NCBI GenBank assembly: GCA_046297495.1
Contig: JBKBIP010000004.1
Location: forward strand, 124,001-188,000
Direction: 5' to 3'
DNA: 64,000 nucleotides
Source of the DNA: JBKBIP01 sp046297495
GTDB lineage: Bacteria; Planctomycetota; Planctomycetia; Gemmatales; Gemmataceae
Made by a program: the position numbers and the translations under genes. Each line of letters opens with the position of its first letter. The stretch's first letter is position 1. Under the pieces are notes generated by a model. It saw only the letters and a program-made list of their open reading frames with translations, was not told where the DNA came from and searched no databases. Of this stretch, positions 34,360-43,276 are shown in pieces.

Positions 34360-34653
34360 ATGAACAATCCCTACGAAGTGTTGGGCGTGGCCGCCGATAG
34401 CAACGATGAGACGATTCGCCGCCGTTACCTGGAGTTAGTCCGCCAATATCCACCAGACCACCACCCGGAGAAGTTCGCCGCCATTCGGACCGCCTATGAG
34501 AGTTTGCGTGATCTAAACACGCGCTTGCGGTTCCGGTTGTTCGAGGCGGGTCAGAACGAAAGCATTGATGCCTTGATTGAGGAAATCTCATGTCAAAGAA
34601 CTCGCAGGCGTCTGTCCTTGGATTCCCTGCTCAACATCATGAATCGACCCTGA
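34360..34653 (+). CDS. J-domain-like protein with PPD in place of HPD
   Basis: 97 residues from ATG 34360 (AGGTG upstream; GTG 34351 is the alternative). The helix pattern of a J domain is clear: NPYEVLGVAADSNDETIRRRYLELVRQY, then PPDHHPEKFAAIRTAYESL. The loop that should read HPD, which stimulates Hsp70 ATPase, reads PPD. It has no other DnaJ domain. The 3' end overlaps the GrpE-like gene by 64 bases in another frame, a strong sign of joint expression. It may bind the Hsp70 without triggering hydrolysis in the normal way. Confidence 0.8.
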   Translation: MNNPYEVLGVAADSNDETIRRRYLELVRQYPPDHHPEKFAAIRTAYESLRDLNTRLRFRLFEAGQNESIDALIEEISCQRTRRRLSLDSLLNIMNRP

Positions 34654-35768
34654 CCCCCCAACGGTTGCGAGAAGTCCTTGATGATTTTCTTTGCTGGGCG
34701 CAGGAGTTGGCGGGTGAACCACCGTCACTTTCCAGCGTGGATGCCGAGACCGTGGATTTCCATACGGTTGTCGGTGAGTTTGTCGCCCTGCGTCAGGAAG
34801 TCAAGTTACTGACGCGCTCCACGCGCAATCAACAAGAGCTGAATTCCGAGACATTGCAGCAACTCAGCCGAACCGTTGAAACGCTGCGTCAATCGTTGGA
34901 AAAGCAGGGAGAAGCCGAGGTACAGGCCAAGGAATCCCTGCTCCGGCCAGTCGTTAAGGCGCTGGTCGATGCCTACGATTCCCTGACCTTGGCGGGCCGA
35001 GAAGTCCTGCGCGCGCGTGAGGCCGTTCTCAATTCCCTGGAACAACTTGCCGAGATGGTTGCGGAAACCGTCGCACACAACCAGCGCGTCGCCGCCGCTG
35101 CCCGGCGCATTCTCGTCGAACCCTCGGCGGACAAAGCCAATGTCGCGGCCGTGACGGCAGCCAAGAAAGTCCCCGGCGCGGCGGAGCCGGAGCCACGGCG
35201 TCCGCCTTGGTGGCGCCGTTGGTTCAGCGGAACGGTGGAGCCACCCACCATCGCGCCAGCCCCCGAAACCGTTGTTGCCGAACCGCCCTCACCCGCCAAA
35301 CCCCCGGAGACCGAGGCGTTTGAATCTGAACGAGTCTTGGCATCCGAAGAGGTCGAAGTGGGTGAATCCAAAGCGACATTCGAGACGGCCGAGCCTGAAC
35401 ATGCCCCGGAATCGCTGGAGACCGAAGCTTTTGAATCCGAGACGGCGGATGAACCGGAGCTAGACATCACGGAACCTAAGCCGATTTCCGCCGTGGAACC
35501 GCTCGTGGAACGCACGGTTCAACTACTCAATTCCATCGTCACCGGCTATACAATGAGCGTGCAGCGTTTGGAACGAACCCTGGATCAACAAGGACTGGAA
35601 GCAATTCCTTGCGTCGGGGAACCCTTCGACCCGGAGTTAATGGAAGTGGTCGATGTGGTCACGGGCAGCGGCCTACCCGCTGGCATCGTCGTCAAGGAAG
35701 TACGGCGCGGGTATCTGTGGCGCGGCCGGTTGCTCCGTTATGCGCAGGTTCAGGTCGCCAAATCATAA
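34590..35768 (+). CDS. GrpE-like nucleotide exchange factor with long acidic/proline insert
   Basis: 392 residues, about twice normal GrpE. The N-terminal coiled coil (about 45-160: LRQEVKLLTRSTRNQQEL) and the C-terminal beta domain (DQQGLEAIPCVGEPFDPELMEVV, GYLWRGRLLRYAQVQV) are GrpE features. Between them, about 185-305, lies an insert rich in Pro, Glu and Ala with near-repeats (ETEAFESERV, ETEAFESETA) and a WWRRWF patch. It overlaps the J-like gene upstream and is 28 bp from the Hsp70 gene. The insert could extend reach or bind a membrane or partner. Confidence 0.82.
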   Translation: MSKNSQASVLGFPAQHHESTLTPQRLREVLDDFLCWAQELAGEPPSLSSVDAETVDFHTVVGEFVALRQEVKLLTRSTRNQQELNSETLQQLSRTVETLRQSLEKQGEAEVQAKESLLRPVVKALVDAYDSLTLAGREVLRAREAVLNSLEQLAEMVAETVAHNQRVAAAARRILVEPSADKANVAAVTAAKKVPGAAEPEPRRPPWWRRWFSGTVEPPTIAPAPETVVAEPPSPAKPPETEAFESERVLASEEVEVGESKATFETAEPEHAPESLETEAFESETADEPELDITEPKPISAVEPLVERTVQLLNSIVTGYTMSVQRLERTLDQQGLEAIPCVGEPFDPELMEVVDVVTGSGLPAGIVVKEVRRGYLWRGRLLRYAQVQVAKS

Positions 35769-35796
35769 GCCAATTTCTCCAACAGGAGTCTCTGAC

Positions 35797-37596
35797 ATGG
35801 AACCCATCGTGGGAATCGACCTGGGGACGACCAACAGCGAGGTAGCCATCCTGCGCGACGGTCAGCCTCACGTCTTCGCCGAGGATGGCGATCCCATTCT
35901 CCCGTCCTTCGTCGGCTTATCGGATGACGGCAAGCTCTTGGTCGGTAAGGCAGCGCGCAATCAATGGGTGCTGGCCCCGGAACGTACCATCAAGTCAATT
36001 AAGCGCCAGATGGGGCAGGATGTCAAAGTCAAGCTCGGCGACCAGGAGTATCGGCCACAGGAAATCTCGGCCATGATTCTGAAAGCCCTCAAGGATCGAG
36101 CCGCCCGCGATTTGGGGGTGCCGGTGAATAAGGCGGTCATCACCGTGCCGGCCTACTTCAACGATGCCCAGCGCCAAGCGACGCGCGAAGCGGGAGAGTT
36201 GGCCGGCCTGGAAGTCACGCGCATCCTCAATGAGCCGACTGCCGCCTCGCTCACTTATGACCCCGATCAACGCGAGCTGCGCCGCATCCTCGTTTATGAC
36301 TTGGGTGGCGGGACGTTCGATGTGTCCATCGTGCAGGTTCAAGAAGGGGTCGTCGAGGTACTCTCCAGCCACGGCGACACACAGTTAGGCGGCGACGATT
36401 TCGATGACTTGCTGCTCAAATATGTCTGCGACCGCTTCCAGGAAGAACATGGCATCGACCTGCGGCACAACATCGTCGCCAAGGCCCGCGTGCTGCGCGC
36501 CGCCGAAGCCGCCAAGAAACATTTGTCGTTTCATCCCTTTGCCCGCATCGATGAGGAATTCATCGCCGAGAAGGACGGCCAGGTCTTGCACCTGTCGATG
36601 GAACTAGGCCGGCTGGAATATGAAGAGATGATCCGGCCGCTCTTGAACCGCACCATCGATTGCGTGCAACGCGCCTTGGATGACTGCCATTTGACAGGAT
36701 CGGCCATTGACAAAGTGATCCTGGTCGGCGGCAGCACGCGCACGCCGTTGGTCAGCGAGATGCTCGAAGAACGTCTCGGCCAACCGGCTCACCAGGAAGT
36801 CAACCCCGATCTGTGCGTGGCCCTGGGGGCGTCGATCCAGGCTGGCATGATCGCCGGACAAAGCGTCGGCGCCGTGCTCGTGGACATCACGCCGCACTCA
36901 CTGGGGATTAAGTGCCTTGACGAGTTTTCCGGGTTCGCCGGCTTTCCGTTCCGCTTCGCGCCAATCATCCACCGCAACACGCCGCTGCCAGCCTCGCGCA
37001 GCGAGGTCTTCACCACCGTGTACGACCGGCAAGACACAGTGGAGATCGAAGTGTATCAAGGGGAAAGTGCCGACGTGCGGCACAATCACTGTATCGGTCG
37101 GTTTCGCATCGAGGGGCTGGCGCCCGTGCCAGCAGGCAATCAACTTGTGGTGCAGCTAGATTTGAACCTAGATGGCATCTTGAAAGTGTCGGCTCGCGAA
37201 CGGGCTACCGGTTTGCAGAAACACATCACCATCGAGAACACCTTGGCGGAATTCGAGCGCACCGAACGGGAGGCCGCCCGCGAACGGCTCGAAGAGATGT
37301 GGGAAGATTGGGAAGAAGTTCCGGCGGGCGAAGGGGACGGCGAAGAAGCCGAAGGAGCGATTCCGTTGCCCGATTTGGTTCCCGGCCCGCGCGAAGGGCA
37401 ACGTGAGGCAGTGCAGGCCCGCGCCTTGCTGGAAAAGGCCGAACGGCTAATGGACAAGATTTCTCCTGAAGACAAGTCCGAGATCGAACGCTTGATGCAG
37501 AAAGTCCGCGCCCACCTGACCGACCGTAAATGGGACCAGCTGAAAACTTCCAGCAATGACTTGGCGGATATTCTGTTTTATCTTGAAGATGCGTGA
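35797..37596 (+). CDS. Hsp70 (DnaK-type) chaperone of a dedicated module
   Basis: 599 residues; ATG 35797 with CAGGAG upstream (a longer upstream frame is not supported). ATPase motifs GIDLGTTNSEVAIL, YDLGGGTFDVS, NEPTAASL and VGGSTRTPLV are intact. The substrate domain (about 385-510) is recognisable (NTPLPASRSEVFTTV, LKVSARERATG). The lid is short with an acidic stretch (EGDGEEAEGA). It lacks the EEVD-like or DnaK C-terminal tail. The setting with odd J and GrpE partners suggests a paralogue with restricted clients rather than the housekeeping DnaK. Confidence 0.93.
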   Translation: MEPIVGIDLGTTNSEVAILRDGQPHVFAEDGDPILPSFVGLSDDGKLLVGKAARNQWVLAPERTIKSIKRQMGQDVKVKLGDQEYRPQEISAMILKALKDRAARDLGVPVNKAVITVPAYFNDAQRQATREAGELAGLEVTRILNEPTAASLTYDPDQRELRRILVYDLGGGTFDVSIVQVQEGVVEVLSSHGDTQLGGDDFDDLLLKYVCDRFQEEHGIDLRHNIVAKARVLRAAEAAKKHLSFHPFARIDEEFIAEKDGQVLHLSMELGRLEYEEMIRPLLNRTIDCVQRALDDCHLTGSAIDKVILVGGSTRTPLVSEMLEERLGQPAHQEVNPDLCVALGASIQAGMIAGQSVGAVLVDITPHSLGIKCLDEFSGFAGFPFRFAPIIHRNTPLPASRSEVFTTVYDRQDTVEIEVYQGESADVRHNHCIGRFRIEGLAPVPAGNQLVVQLDLNLDGILKVSARERATGLQKHITIENTLAEFERTEREAARERLEEMWEDWEEVPAGEGDGEEAEGAIPLPDLVPGPREGQREAVQARALLEKAERLMDKISPEDKSEIERLMQKVRAHLTDRKWDQLKTSSNDLADILFYLEDA

Positions 37597-37704
37597 GGAA
37601 GGGATTGATCGTTTTGCGAGAAAGTGCGGCAGCGAGCGCGAAGCAATGAATCCGCTGCGCAAGTATCTTCCTGTTTCGACGTTTATCTGGGAAGAGAAGG
37701 TATC

Positions 37705-38001
37705 ATGCGTTGTCCGGTGTGCCGAGCCGAGAACGATCAGGGGCCGAACTGCCGGCGCTGCAAGGCCGATCTGTCGATGCTCTTCGCCCTGGAAGAACGG
37801 CACCATCGTTTATTGGCCCAAGCAAAAGCGGAAGCCGTCCGCCATCGCTGGACGGAAGCGCTGATGTTGGCATCCGAGGCCGACGACCTGCGCCGCGACC
37901 CCGAAGCCCAACGTCTGCTGGCCCTCGGCTACCTGCTACACCGCGATTTCGAGAGCGCCTGGCGGTATTATCAGCTGGCAAAAACAGGAATCAGCGTTTA
38001 G
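37705..38001 (+). CDS. Small zinc-ribbon/TPR-like protein
   Basis: 98 residues. ATG 37705 preceded by AGAAGG. It begins with two CxxC pairs, MRCPVCRAENDQGPNCRRCKAD, a short zinc ribbon, followed by helices like two TPR units (HRWTEALMLASEADDL, AQRLLALGYLLHRDFESAW). It follows the Hsp70 gene by 108 bp. A role as a chaperone accessory is inferred from position only. Confidence 0.75.
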   Translation: MRCPVCRAENDQGPNCRRCKADLSMLFALEERHHRLLAQAKAEAVRHRWTEALMLASEADDLRRDPEAQRLLALGYLLHRDFESAWRYYQLAKTGISV

Positions 38002-38040
38002 CATTCAGGGGTTTGGCGTTCAGGCGTTTAGCGTCCGAGC
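37996..38040. repeat. Three tandem 15-bp units overlapping a stop codon
   Basis: GTTTAGCATTCAGGG, GTTTGGCGTTCAGGC and GTTTAGCGTCCGAGC follow each other exactly; the first contains the TAG stop of the zinc-ribbon gene. Confidence 0.55.
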
Positions 38041-38075
38041 CATAGGCGAGCATCTCCAGGAGTCATTGATCGATC

Positions 38076-38909
38076 ATGGACATGATCCCTGATGTAGAAC
38101 TCGACGCGCGGCTCAAACAAGCGGTCGAGGCGATCGCGCACGCCGACGCCCTTCTGATCGGCGCCGGCGCGGGGATGGGGGTCGATTCCGGATTGCCGGA
38201 TTTTCGCGGCAATCAGGGTTTCTGGACCGCCTATCCACCATTCCAGGGACGCTCCTTCAGTGAGATTTCCAATCCGTATTGGTTTCGGCGCGACCCGGAG
38301 CTGGCCTGGGGCTTTTTCGGCCATCGGTTCAACCTGTATCGTCAGAAACAACCGCACGCAGGCTTTGCGATTTTGCGGCGCTGGGGTGAACGCTTACCCC
38401 TGGGTTACTTTGTCTTCACGAGCAACGTGGACGGACATTTCCAGCGGGCGGGGTTCTTGGAGCAGCGCGTGATCGAATGCCACGGATCGATTCATTATTT
38501 ACAGTGCGCGAACCGATGTGTGGACGTGATTTGGCCGGCGGAAAACGTCCAGGTTGACGTTGATGAAAACACGGTTCGGGCCTTGTCGGAATTGCCGCGC
38601 TGTCCTCATTGTCAAGGTGTGGCGCGTCCGAACATTTTGATGTTCGATGATTGGGATTGGCTGCAAGCCCGTTGCGCCGAACAATATCATCATTATCAAC
38701 ATTGGCTGCGACAGGTTGCGGACCAGCGTGTCGTTGCCATCGAGTTGGGAGCGGGACTGGCCATTCCAACCGTTCGCCGGGAATGTGAACGACATGGAGA
38801 TGTCCTCATCCGTGTCAACCCAAGGGAAGCAGACACGCTAACGGGCGGGATTGGCATTCCTCACGGGGCGTTGGCGACGCTGAAGCGGATGGATGCCTTG
38901 ATGTCGTGA
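38076..38909 (+). CDS. Sir2-family NAD-dependent deacylase
   Basis: 277 residues. Motifs: GAGAGMGVDSGLPDFRG (NAD loop), TSNVDGHFQRAG (TxNxD), HGS with the catalytic His in ECHGSIHYLQC, and four zinc Cys in CANRC and CPHC. The VNPREAD end of the Rossmann part is normal. Sirtuins remove acyl groups from lysine using NAD. It lies 74 bp after the zinc-ribbon gene and may belong to the same unit; regulation of the Hsp70 module by deacylation is a testable idea. Confidence 0.92.
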   Translation: MDMIPDVELDARLKQAVEAIAHADALLIGAGAGMGVDSGLPDFRGNQGFWTAYPPFQGRSFSEISNPYWFRRDPELAWGFFGHRFNLYRQKQPHAGFAILRRWGERLPLGYFVFTSNVDGHFQRAGFLEQRVIECHGSIHYLQCANRCVDVIWPAENVQVDVDENTVRALSELPRCPHCQGVARPNILMFDDWDWLQARCAEQYHHYQHWLRQVADQRVVAIELGAGLAIPTVRRECERHGDVLIRVNPREADTLTGGIGIPHGALATLKRMDALMS

Positions 38910-38958
38910 TCCTGAAAATGAAATCGGTGTTGTCCGTCAAATTCAAGTGAATGGAGGA

Positions 38959-39002
38959 GATTCATCGGTTCGCGCTCGTCACCGAACGCGAACCGATGAA
39001 TC
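38959..39002. repeat. GATTCATCG palindrome family, best copy (copy 4)
   Basis: Perfect 16-bp arms: GATTCATCGGTTCGCG at 38959-38974 and CGCGAACCGATGAATC at 38987-39002, 12-base loop. It lies between the Sir2 stop and the response regulator start. It serves as the reference for the family. Confidence 0.85.
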
Positions 39003-39059
39003 CATGCTATCATTCGATTATCATAGTGTAAAAACTTTATCGAACCAAACCATCCTCCT

Positions 39060-40316
39060 ATGGCCGAATCTATCCTGATCGTTGATGACGAGGAGCCGGT
39101 GCGGCGGACGTTCCAGGAGTGGCTGGAGCGTGCCCGCATCGACTGCCAAATTTTAGTCGCCTCGGACGCCGAGAGTGCGTTGACCTTGGCGAACCGGCAG
39201 CCCATCGACTTGGCCATCCTCGATTGGAACCTGGGGGCCGGTGACGACGGCTTGCAGCTATTGCAGGATTTGAGCATCTTTCATCCCGACGTGGTAGCCA
39301 TCCTCATCACCGGCTTTGCTAACCAGGCGACACCGCTCGACGCCATGCGCATGGGAGTGCGCGACTATCTAGACAAAAATCAGGACCTCAATCAGCAGAC
39401 GTTTTTGAACGCCGTCAAACGCCAGCTGGAGCGTATCCGCCCTGCCAAGCGCGAACGGCAACTGCACCAAAGTTTGGTGGCGTTCCGGGAGGCGGTCGAA
39501 AAAGTGCTGCCGTTGGTGCGGTCGGCGGCGGCCCTGAGCGATCCGGTCACGCTGCCGGAAGCCATCGCCAGCTTGTTCCGCTTCCTGCTACACTCCACCG
39601 GGGCCGGCGACGGTGTGCTACTTGTGCGTCATTACGATGTCAACCGCCAGCCGCCAGAGACCATTCGCGCCTATGATTCCCAAGGAGAGTCGCTGGAAGG
39701 AGCGTTGGTGCCGTTTGCCCGTTCCATCGCTGGTAGCGTGGCTGGCTTGCAGGAACCGTGCGCGATGGAAAATCTCGAACAGGCGATCAGTTCCAGCGCC
39801 GTCGAGCTACAACCGTTCGAGCGCGGCCGACGCTCCTTGCTAGCGGCGCCGCTGGCCGTGGCTCCGGGCATGAATGTCGTGCTGGAATTGTTTGATAAGC
39901 ATGATCCACACTCCGGCCAAGCGACGTCGTTCACTTCGCAAGATCGCCGACTGGTGGCCGCCGCCGCCGACTTCGGCGCCGAGATGCTGCGCCAGGCCCT
40001 GGCCGAACGGCAAACGCAACAAGTGCTGCTCGATGCCGTGGCCGCCGCTCTGCAAGCCAGCCAGACCGTCACCGAGTCCCTTGGCACCAGCGCCGAGCAA
40101 CGCCTCGAACAACCACCACCTGCCACTGTGCTCGATAGCATCCGCGCCAACTTGACCGCCAGCGCCGCGCCGTCGGTCGATCCTGAATTGACCGTGCGCC
40201 TGGCCGAAGCCATCCGCGTGCTGGCCCTACGTCACGGCTCCCGCCCGGTGCAACATTGCCTGCGCCTCATCGAAGACCTACGCCATACGCTGGATGATGT
40301 CACTGGCGTGCGGTAG
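39060..40316 (+). CDS. Response regulator with receiver and GAF-like domains
   Basis: 418 residues. Receiver domain 1-125: acidic pair DDEE at 9-12, phosphoacceptor Asp55 in AILDWNLG, Thr84, and Lys106 in YLDKN. After a helical linker comes a GAF-like domain (about 165-325: AIASLFRFLLHSTGAGDGVLL, RRSLLAAPLAVAPGMNVVLELF). The C-terminal 90 residues are helical and unassigned. No DNA-binding or cyclase domain, so output is probably by protein contact. No histidine kinase is adjacent. Confidence 0.88.
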   Translation: MAESILIVDDEEPVRRTFQEWLERARIDCQILVASDAESALTLANRQPIDLAILDWNLGAGDDGLQLLQDLSIFHPDVVAILITGFANQATPLDAMRMGVRDYLDKNQDLNQQTFLNAVKRQLERIRPAKRERQLHQSLVAFREAVEKVLPLVRSAAALSDPVTLPEAIASLFRFLLHSTGAGDGVLLVRHYDVNRQPPETIRAYDSQGESLEGALVPFARSIAGSVAGLQEPCAMENLEQAISSSAVELQPFERGRRSLLAAPLAVAPGMNVVLELFDKHDPHSGQATSFTSQDRRLVAAAADFGAEMLRQALAERQTQQVLLDAVAAALQASQTVTESLGTSAEQRLEQPPPATVLDSIRANLTASAAPSVDPELTVRLAEAIRVLALRHGSRPVQHCLRLIEDLRHTLDDVTGVR

Positions 40317-40505
40317 GGACTGTGGCGAGCGCTTGGCGATTGATCGCGGCTCCGTCTCGTAATCGGCATATCCGGCACGACCGGCATTTTGCCTCAAGTT
40401 TACTCATCTTGAATGCCGATGGCTAACATCAAGGACCATTCCGCTCGCGCGGCGGGCATGTTTTCCCCCTTTTGACACCAACACATCGATGTGAGGGAGA
40501 ACGTC

Positions 40506-42239
40506 ATGTGCAGGGGACGGCGGATTATTCACCTGATGGCCTCGGTCGCGGTGGTTGTGCTGGGCGCGCCAACCACCACTGCCCAGACCTCCGCGCTTGC
40601 CACGCTCCCCCCCCTCATCGTGCGGATGCCGGCACGCTCTGAAGTGACCGGAAACGCTGAGACGGCGCGGGATACACTGGCGCGCATTCGGGTTCAATTG
40701 GCTTGGTTGGCGGATGAGCGAACCTTTCCTTGTTTCCTCGAAGCGCAGGGCCAGGGAACGAGTCTGATCGTGCGCGGCGTCGTCCCTAACGAGACCGTGC
40801 GGCAACATGCCCTTGATCTCGCGCGCCAGGCCAGCGGTTTGGAGATCGTCAATGACATCCAGATATTCGCTCCCCCCACGCCAGTACCGGCTCCCAGCCT
40901 GACTGCCGAGGAATTAGCTGAGGCAGCGCGCCATCATCTCAAAGGTGTATTCGGGACGCGCAGCCAGTCCATGCGCGTGCAGGCGCGGGAAGGGGGATGT
41001 GTGGTTGTCACGGGATTCGTGCTGTCGCTGGAGGAAAAGTTGGCGGTCAGCCGGTGTTTGCGCCAATTGAAAGATTGCGCCCGTGTCGAGAATCAACTGG
41101 TGACGCCACTGGTGGAGCGCGATGGCAAATACTTCCTGCTCGTGAGCGCGGACGGCGAGCGGTTGTTGCCGACAGATGCCCCACTTAAGCCCACTGAACC
41201 GGAGACAGGCCCGAATTTAATCCGTGCTTCGGCCCCTTTGATTTACTGTCCGGTGGTGTTGATGGCCCCTGGAAATCCATTCACTGAGTCGCGGACCGTG
41301 CCCAGCGCCGCTCCGTCGCTGGCCAGCACCAAAACACCGCCGCCCCGCGCTGATGATTGGCAACCTGTGAATCTACCGCCTCGCCCACCTGAGCTGCTCC
41401 AATTGGCAACCGCCACCAGCGAGATTATACCGCTCGTACCCGATCCGGTCCCTACCATGCCGCCGAAACGGGAAAAGAGCGACACCTGCTCGTCGCCTAC
41501 TACGTCAGTGCCCCGGATGGCTCCGAAGACGGAAGAACCGCCGCGTCCTTTACCAGTGATTGTCACTTTCAACACGGGCGGGGAACAGCGGCGTCCGGCA
41601 CGACCAGAACCCGTCCGCGTGGAACCGCCCGTGGCGGAGCCAGCGTTGATTCCCCAGGAACAACAACTCAATCTCATGCCCGTGCCAGCGCCGCCGGCGC
41701 CGCCTGTGCCGCCGCCGTTGCCGTTGCCGATTCACGATGCCGCGTTGTCGCCAGTGCGGGCCGAGCAACCGGCGGAGCCGCCACGCCGCCTCGCTCCTCT
41801 GGCTCCGCCTGCTTCGACACACGCCAGCCCCCTGCGGCGCGGCGTGTGGTGTGACCCCTATTCCTATTTTCACCAGCCCCCCATTGATCCGGCGCCCAGC
41901 GTGCCATCGCGTCCGCTTCCCGCCGCCGCGCCCACTCCGGACAAGCCGGCACGCTTCTTGCCTCAATACGTGATGCAATCCGTCGCCAAGCGGCGCGGTC
42001 CGGAATCAGCGGGCCAGCCCAACAAATATCCGACACCGCGCCAAGTCTGGCAGTGCATCGCCGAGCGGTGCGGCGAGGAGATCAACAAATTGGATATTCA
42101 TTGTCCAGAGCCAGGCAATTATCTGGTCTATCTCCATGTCCGCGATCAAGCCCGTGGGGATGACCTGACTCGACGCATCCTCACCATGCCGGAGCTGCGA
42201 ACGTGCCAGCTATCGGTGTTTACTATCGTTGTCCCTTGA
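40506..42239 (+). CDS. Secreted protein with BON domains and long proline-rich middle
   Basis: 577 residues. ATG 40506 with GAGGGAGA upstream. Signal peptide (ends TTTAQ). Two BON-like domains at about 45-115 and 130-195 (GTSLIVRGVVPNETVRQHAL, GGCVVVTGFVLSLEEKLAV) that in other proteins bind lipids or envelope surfaces. Residues 210-490 are low-complexity Pro/Ala/Thr. A C-terminal domain of about 70 residues (PRQVWQCIAERCGEEINKLD, ILTMPELRTCQLSVF) could be a third, divergent BON-like fold. Likely an envelope protein; function unknown. Confidence 0.7.
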   Translation: MCRGRRIIHLMASVAVVVLGAPTTTAQTSALATLPPLIVRMPARSEVTGNAETARDTLARIRVQLAWLADERTFPCFLEAQGQGTSLIVRGVVPNETVRQHALDLARQASGLEIVNDIQIFAPPTPVPAPSLTAEELAEAARHHLKGVFGTRSQSMRVQAREGGCVVVTGFVLSLEEKLAVSRCLRQLKDCARVENQLVTPLVERDGKYFLLVSADGERLLPTDAPLKPTEPETGPNLIRASAPLIYCPVVLMAPGNPFTESRTVPSAAPSLASTKTPPPRADDWQPVNLPPRPPELLQLATATSEIIPLVPDPVPTMPPKREKSDTCSSPTTSVPRMAPKTEEPPRPLPVIVTFNTGGEQRRPARPEPVRVEPPVAEPALIPQEQQLNLMPVPAPPAPPVPPPLPLPIHDAALSPVRAEQPAEPPRRLAPLAPPASTHASPLRRGVWCDPYSYFHQPPIDPAPSVPSRPLPAAAPTPDKPARFLPQYVMQSVAKRRGPESAGQPNKYPTPRQVWQCIAERCGEEINKLDIHCPEPGNYLVYLHVRDQARGDDLTRRILTMPELRTCQLSVFTIVVP

Positions 42240-42336
42240 TTCCAGTTAGGGTTCTCGAAACAATGACGGCGCGCATCGATAAATCTTGGAGCGTGAGCAA
42301 CCATCGAAACCAGTCATAACCAAGAAGGGGGCGATC

Positions 42337-42813
42337 ATGGACTTTCGTACCGGCGCGATTGAAGGTGTCATATGGCGGTCGCTCAAAAAATACAACGACT
42401 CGCGCGGCTGGCTGTGCGAATTGTTCCGCCACGACGAACTGCCCTCGGAATACCATCCGGTGATGAGTTACATCTCCATGACCGAACCGGGAGTGGCGCG
42501 CGGCCCGCACGAACACGTCGATCAATCCGACCTGTTTTGCTTCATTGGTCCATCGAACTTCAAGATGTATCTGTGGGACAATCGGCCATCGTCGCCGACA
42601 TACGGCTGCCGGCAAACCGATGTCGTGGGTATTGACAAGCCTATGCTTTTGATCATTCCCCCTGGCGTGGTCCACGCCTACCAGAACGTCGGCGACACAC
42701 AGGGCATAGTCATCAACTGTCCGAATCGACTCTATAAGGGACCGGGGCGCCAAGAGCCGGTGGACGAGATTCGCCACGAGGACGACCCCCACAGCCCATA
42801 CCACCTGGATTGA
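42337..42813 (+). CDS. dTDP-4-dehydrorhamnose 3,5-epimerase-like cupin
   Basis: 158 residues; ATG 42337 chosen because the family similarity begins at MDFRTGAIEGV. RmlC-like features: RGWLCELFRHDEL, MTEPGVARGPHEHVDQSDLF (with the catalytic His), IIPPGVVHAYQN. Slightly shorter than RmlC (about 180). It probably acts on a nucleotide-activated 4-keto sugar for surface polysaccharide. A sugar epimerase and glycosyltransferases lie 3-7 kb further, on the other strand. Confidence 0.85.
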   Translation: MDFRTGAIEGVIWRSLKKYNDSRGWLCELFRHDELPSEYHPVMSYISMTEPGVARGPHEHVDQSDLFCFIGPSNFKMYLWDNRPSSPTYGCRQTDVVGIDKPMLLIIPPGVVHAYQNVGDTQGIVINCPNRLYKGPGRQEPVDEIRHEDDPHSPYHLD

Positions 42814-42889
42814 CGCTGGCTGGCGGATGGCTACGTTATGAATGTAGCGCGTTGGATTTTTTCTGATCCCTCATCCTGAGAGTGTCATC

Positions 42890-43261
42890 ATGCCACTGTA
42901 TGCCATCCTTTTCGGTTTGCTGCTGACAGGAGTAGGAGCCTGGGGCTATTTCGGCTCCGATGCCCGCAGCGTTACGGCCCTGATTCCCGCGTTCGTTGGC
43001 GTCCCCCTGGTTCTTCTCGGTGTTTTGGGATTCATGGAGAAGCTGCGCAAACATGTCATGCACGCGGCGGCGGCTCTCGCTCTGCTGGGCTTTCTCGCCG
43101 CTGCTGGACGATTGCTGGCGAATGTGTTCACTGGCAAGGAGGTGTTCACCTTCGCTGGTGGCATGATCGCCCTCATGGCCTTGCTGTGTCTCATCTTTGA
43201 AGGGATGTGCATCAAATCCTTCATCGACGCCCGGCGTGCGCGGAAAGCGACAGAAGGGTGA
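42890..43261 (+). CDS. Small integral membrane protein
   Basis: 123 residues with about four membrane helices (LYAILFGLLLTGVGAWGYF, IPAFVGVPLVLLGVLGF, AAAALALLGFLAAAGRLL, AGGMIALMALLCLIFEGM) and a basic C-terminus (DARRARKATEG). No known domain. Its stop is 15 bp from the end of the convergent propeller gene. Confidence 0.75.
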   Translation: MPLYAILFGLLLTGVGAWGYFGSDARSVTALIPAFVGVPLVLLGVLGFMEKLRKHVMHAAAALALLGFLAAAGRLLANVFTGKEVFTFAGGMIALMALLCLIFEGMCIKSFIDARRARKATEG

Positions 43262-43276
43262 AAATAACCTCAGCGG

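Noticed and set aside
35653..35796. Longer Hsp70 starting inside the GrpE-like gene
   Set aside because: Hsp70 proteins start just before GIDLGTTN; ATG 35797 has CAGGAG upstream, and the extra part is a frame shadow of GrpE.
40317..40505. Terminator or small RNA after the response regulator gene
   Set aside because: Short repeated words (CGGCAT, CCGGCA) are present but no stable hairpin with a T-tract.
15..42290. Shared words near 20 and 42275 (ATAAATCTTGG) as a repeat family
   Set aside because: Only about 13 bases are shared, one copy is inside the Wzz-like coding region, and there is no inverted partner.
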